From: an uncultured Clostridia bacterium
GTDB lineage: Bacteria > Bacillota > Clostridia > UMGS1810
DNA length: 64,000 nucleotides
Direction of reading: 5' to 3'
Assembly (NCBI GenBank): GCA_934481345.1
Contig: CAKSPF010000001.1
Location: 248,001-312,000, forward strand
The position numbers were made by a program, and so were the translations under genes. The notes beneath the pieces were generated by a model. It was not told the origin of the DNA, made no database searches, and saw nothing but the letters and a program-made list of their open reading frames with translations. This document shows, piece after piece, positions 63,984 through 64,000 of the stretch (position 1 is its first letter; every line of letters begins with the position of its first letter).

Positions 63984-64000
63984 GGAGAAACCATAGAAAA

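Noticed and set aside
1..64000. CRISPR arrays, rRNA genes, complete insertion sequences
   Set aside because: No regularly spaced identical repeats, no rRNA signature and no transposase frame with terminal inverted repeats were seen.

Overview
The window looks like a chromosomal segment of an anaerobic, low-GC Clostridia (Bacillota) that degrades plant polysaccharide. The evidence is Gram-positive style lipoproteins, strong AGGAGG ribosome binding sites, a tryptophan T-box, S-layer homology (SLH) proteins next to secreted glycosidases, and YesMN-type two-component/AraC control of carbohydrate loci. The number of alpha-L-rhamnosidase-type enzymes and clan GH-N beta-helix proteins points to rhamnose-containing glycans such as pectin (rhamnogalacturonan). 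A pectin specialist such as a Monoglobus relative would fit, but that is a guess.

Layout. (a) 0-2.1 kb: membrane-fusion adaptor of a MacAB-like exporter whose partner genes lie left of the window. (b) 2.2-5.3 kb: a T-box leader with a TGG (Trp) specifier controls a trpXYZ-type ABC importer, followed by a terminator and a tRNA-Leu(CAG). (c) 5.5-8.4 kb: an accessory remnant with a serine-recombinase C-terminal fragment, a cysteine-rich KTR-type protein, an ABC exporter pair (the ATPase has a damaged Walker A) and a double-HTH MerR regulator with a textbook 19-bp-spacer promoter. (d) 8.7-33.2 kb, all on the minus strand: a roughly 24 kb polysaccharide-utilisation array. It reads sugar-binding lipoprotein, two permeases, two large clan GH-A-like secreted enzymes flanking two non-catalytic LamG-like secreted proteins, two SLH proteins, then cytoplasmic GH78-like, GH106-like, GH13-like and beta-helix enzymes. 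(e) 33.3-39.8 kb, plus strand: a kinase-less membrane sensor, an AraC-type response regulator, a histidine kinase and a GH78 rhamnosidase. This is the likely control unit of the array.

(f) 39.9-45.6 kb, minus strand: an intact secreted protein, then a large cysteine-rich secreted protein gene broken by an in-frame TGA and a frameshift, abutting a decayed cation:proton antiporter fragment. (g) 45.8-52.9 kb: a second, smaller carbohydrate locus (DMT transporter, SGNH hydrolase, beta-helix glycosidase, CE1 esterase) divergent from an AraC regulator, plus another GH78 gene. (h) 53.0-55.8 kb: a second trpXYZ-like importer without a T-box. (i) 55.9-58.0 kb: a methyltransferase and a frameshifted GGDEF protein. 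(j) 58.0-62.9 kb: an amino-sugar catabolic operon (sugar isomerase-like, Gfo/Idh, nagB, nagA) divergent from an AraC regulator. (k) 62.9-64 kb: a TetR regulator with its operator inside its own promoter and a small membrane protein.

Model. Secreted and S-layer-anchored proteins bind and cut the polymer outside. The ABC importer brings in oligosaccharides, and cytoplasmic rhamnosidases, a GH13 enzyme and clan-N glycosidases finish them. The YesMN-like system senses the substrate. Decay is concentrated in the 5.5-8.4 kb island, the 41.7-45.6 kb block and the GGDEF gene. All family assignments come from reading motifs and gene order; no database search was run.
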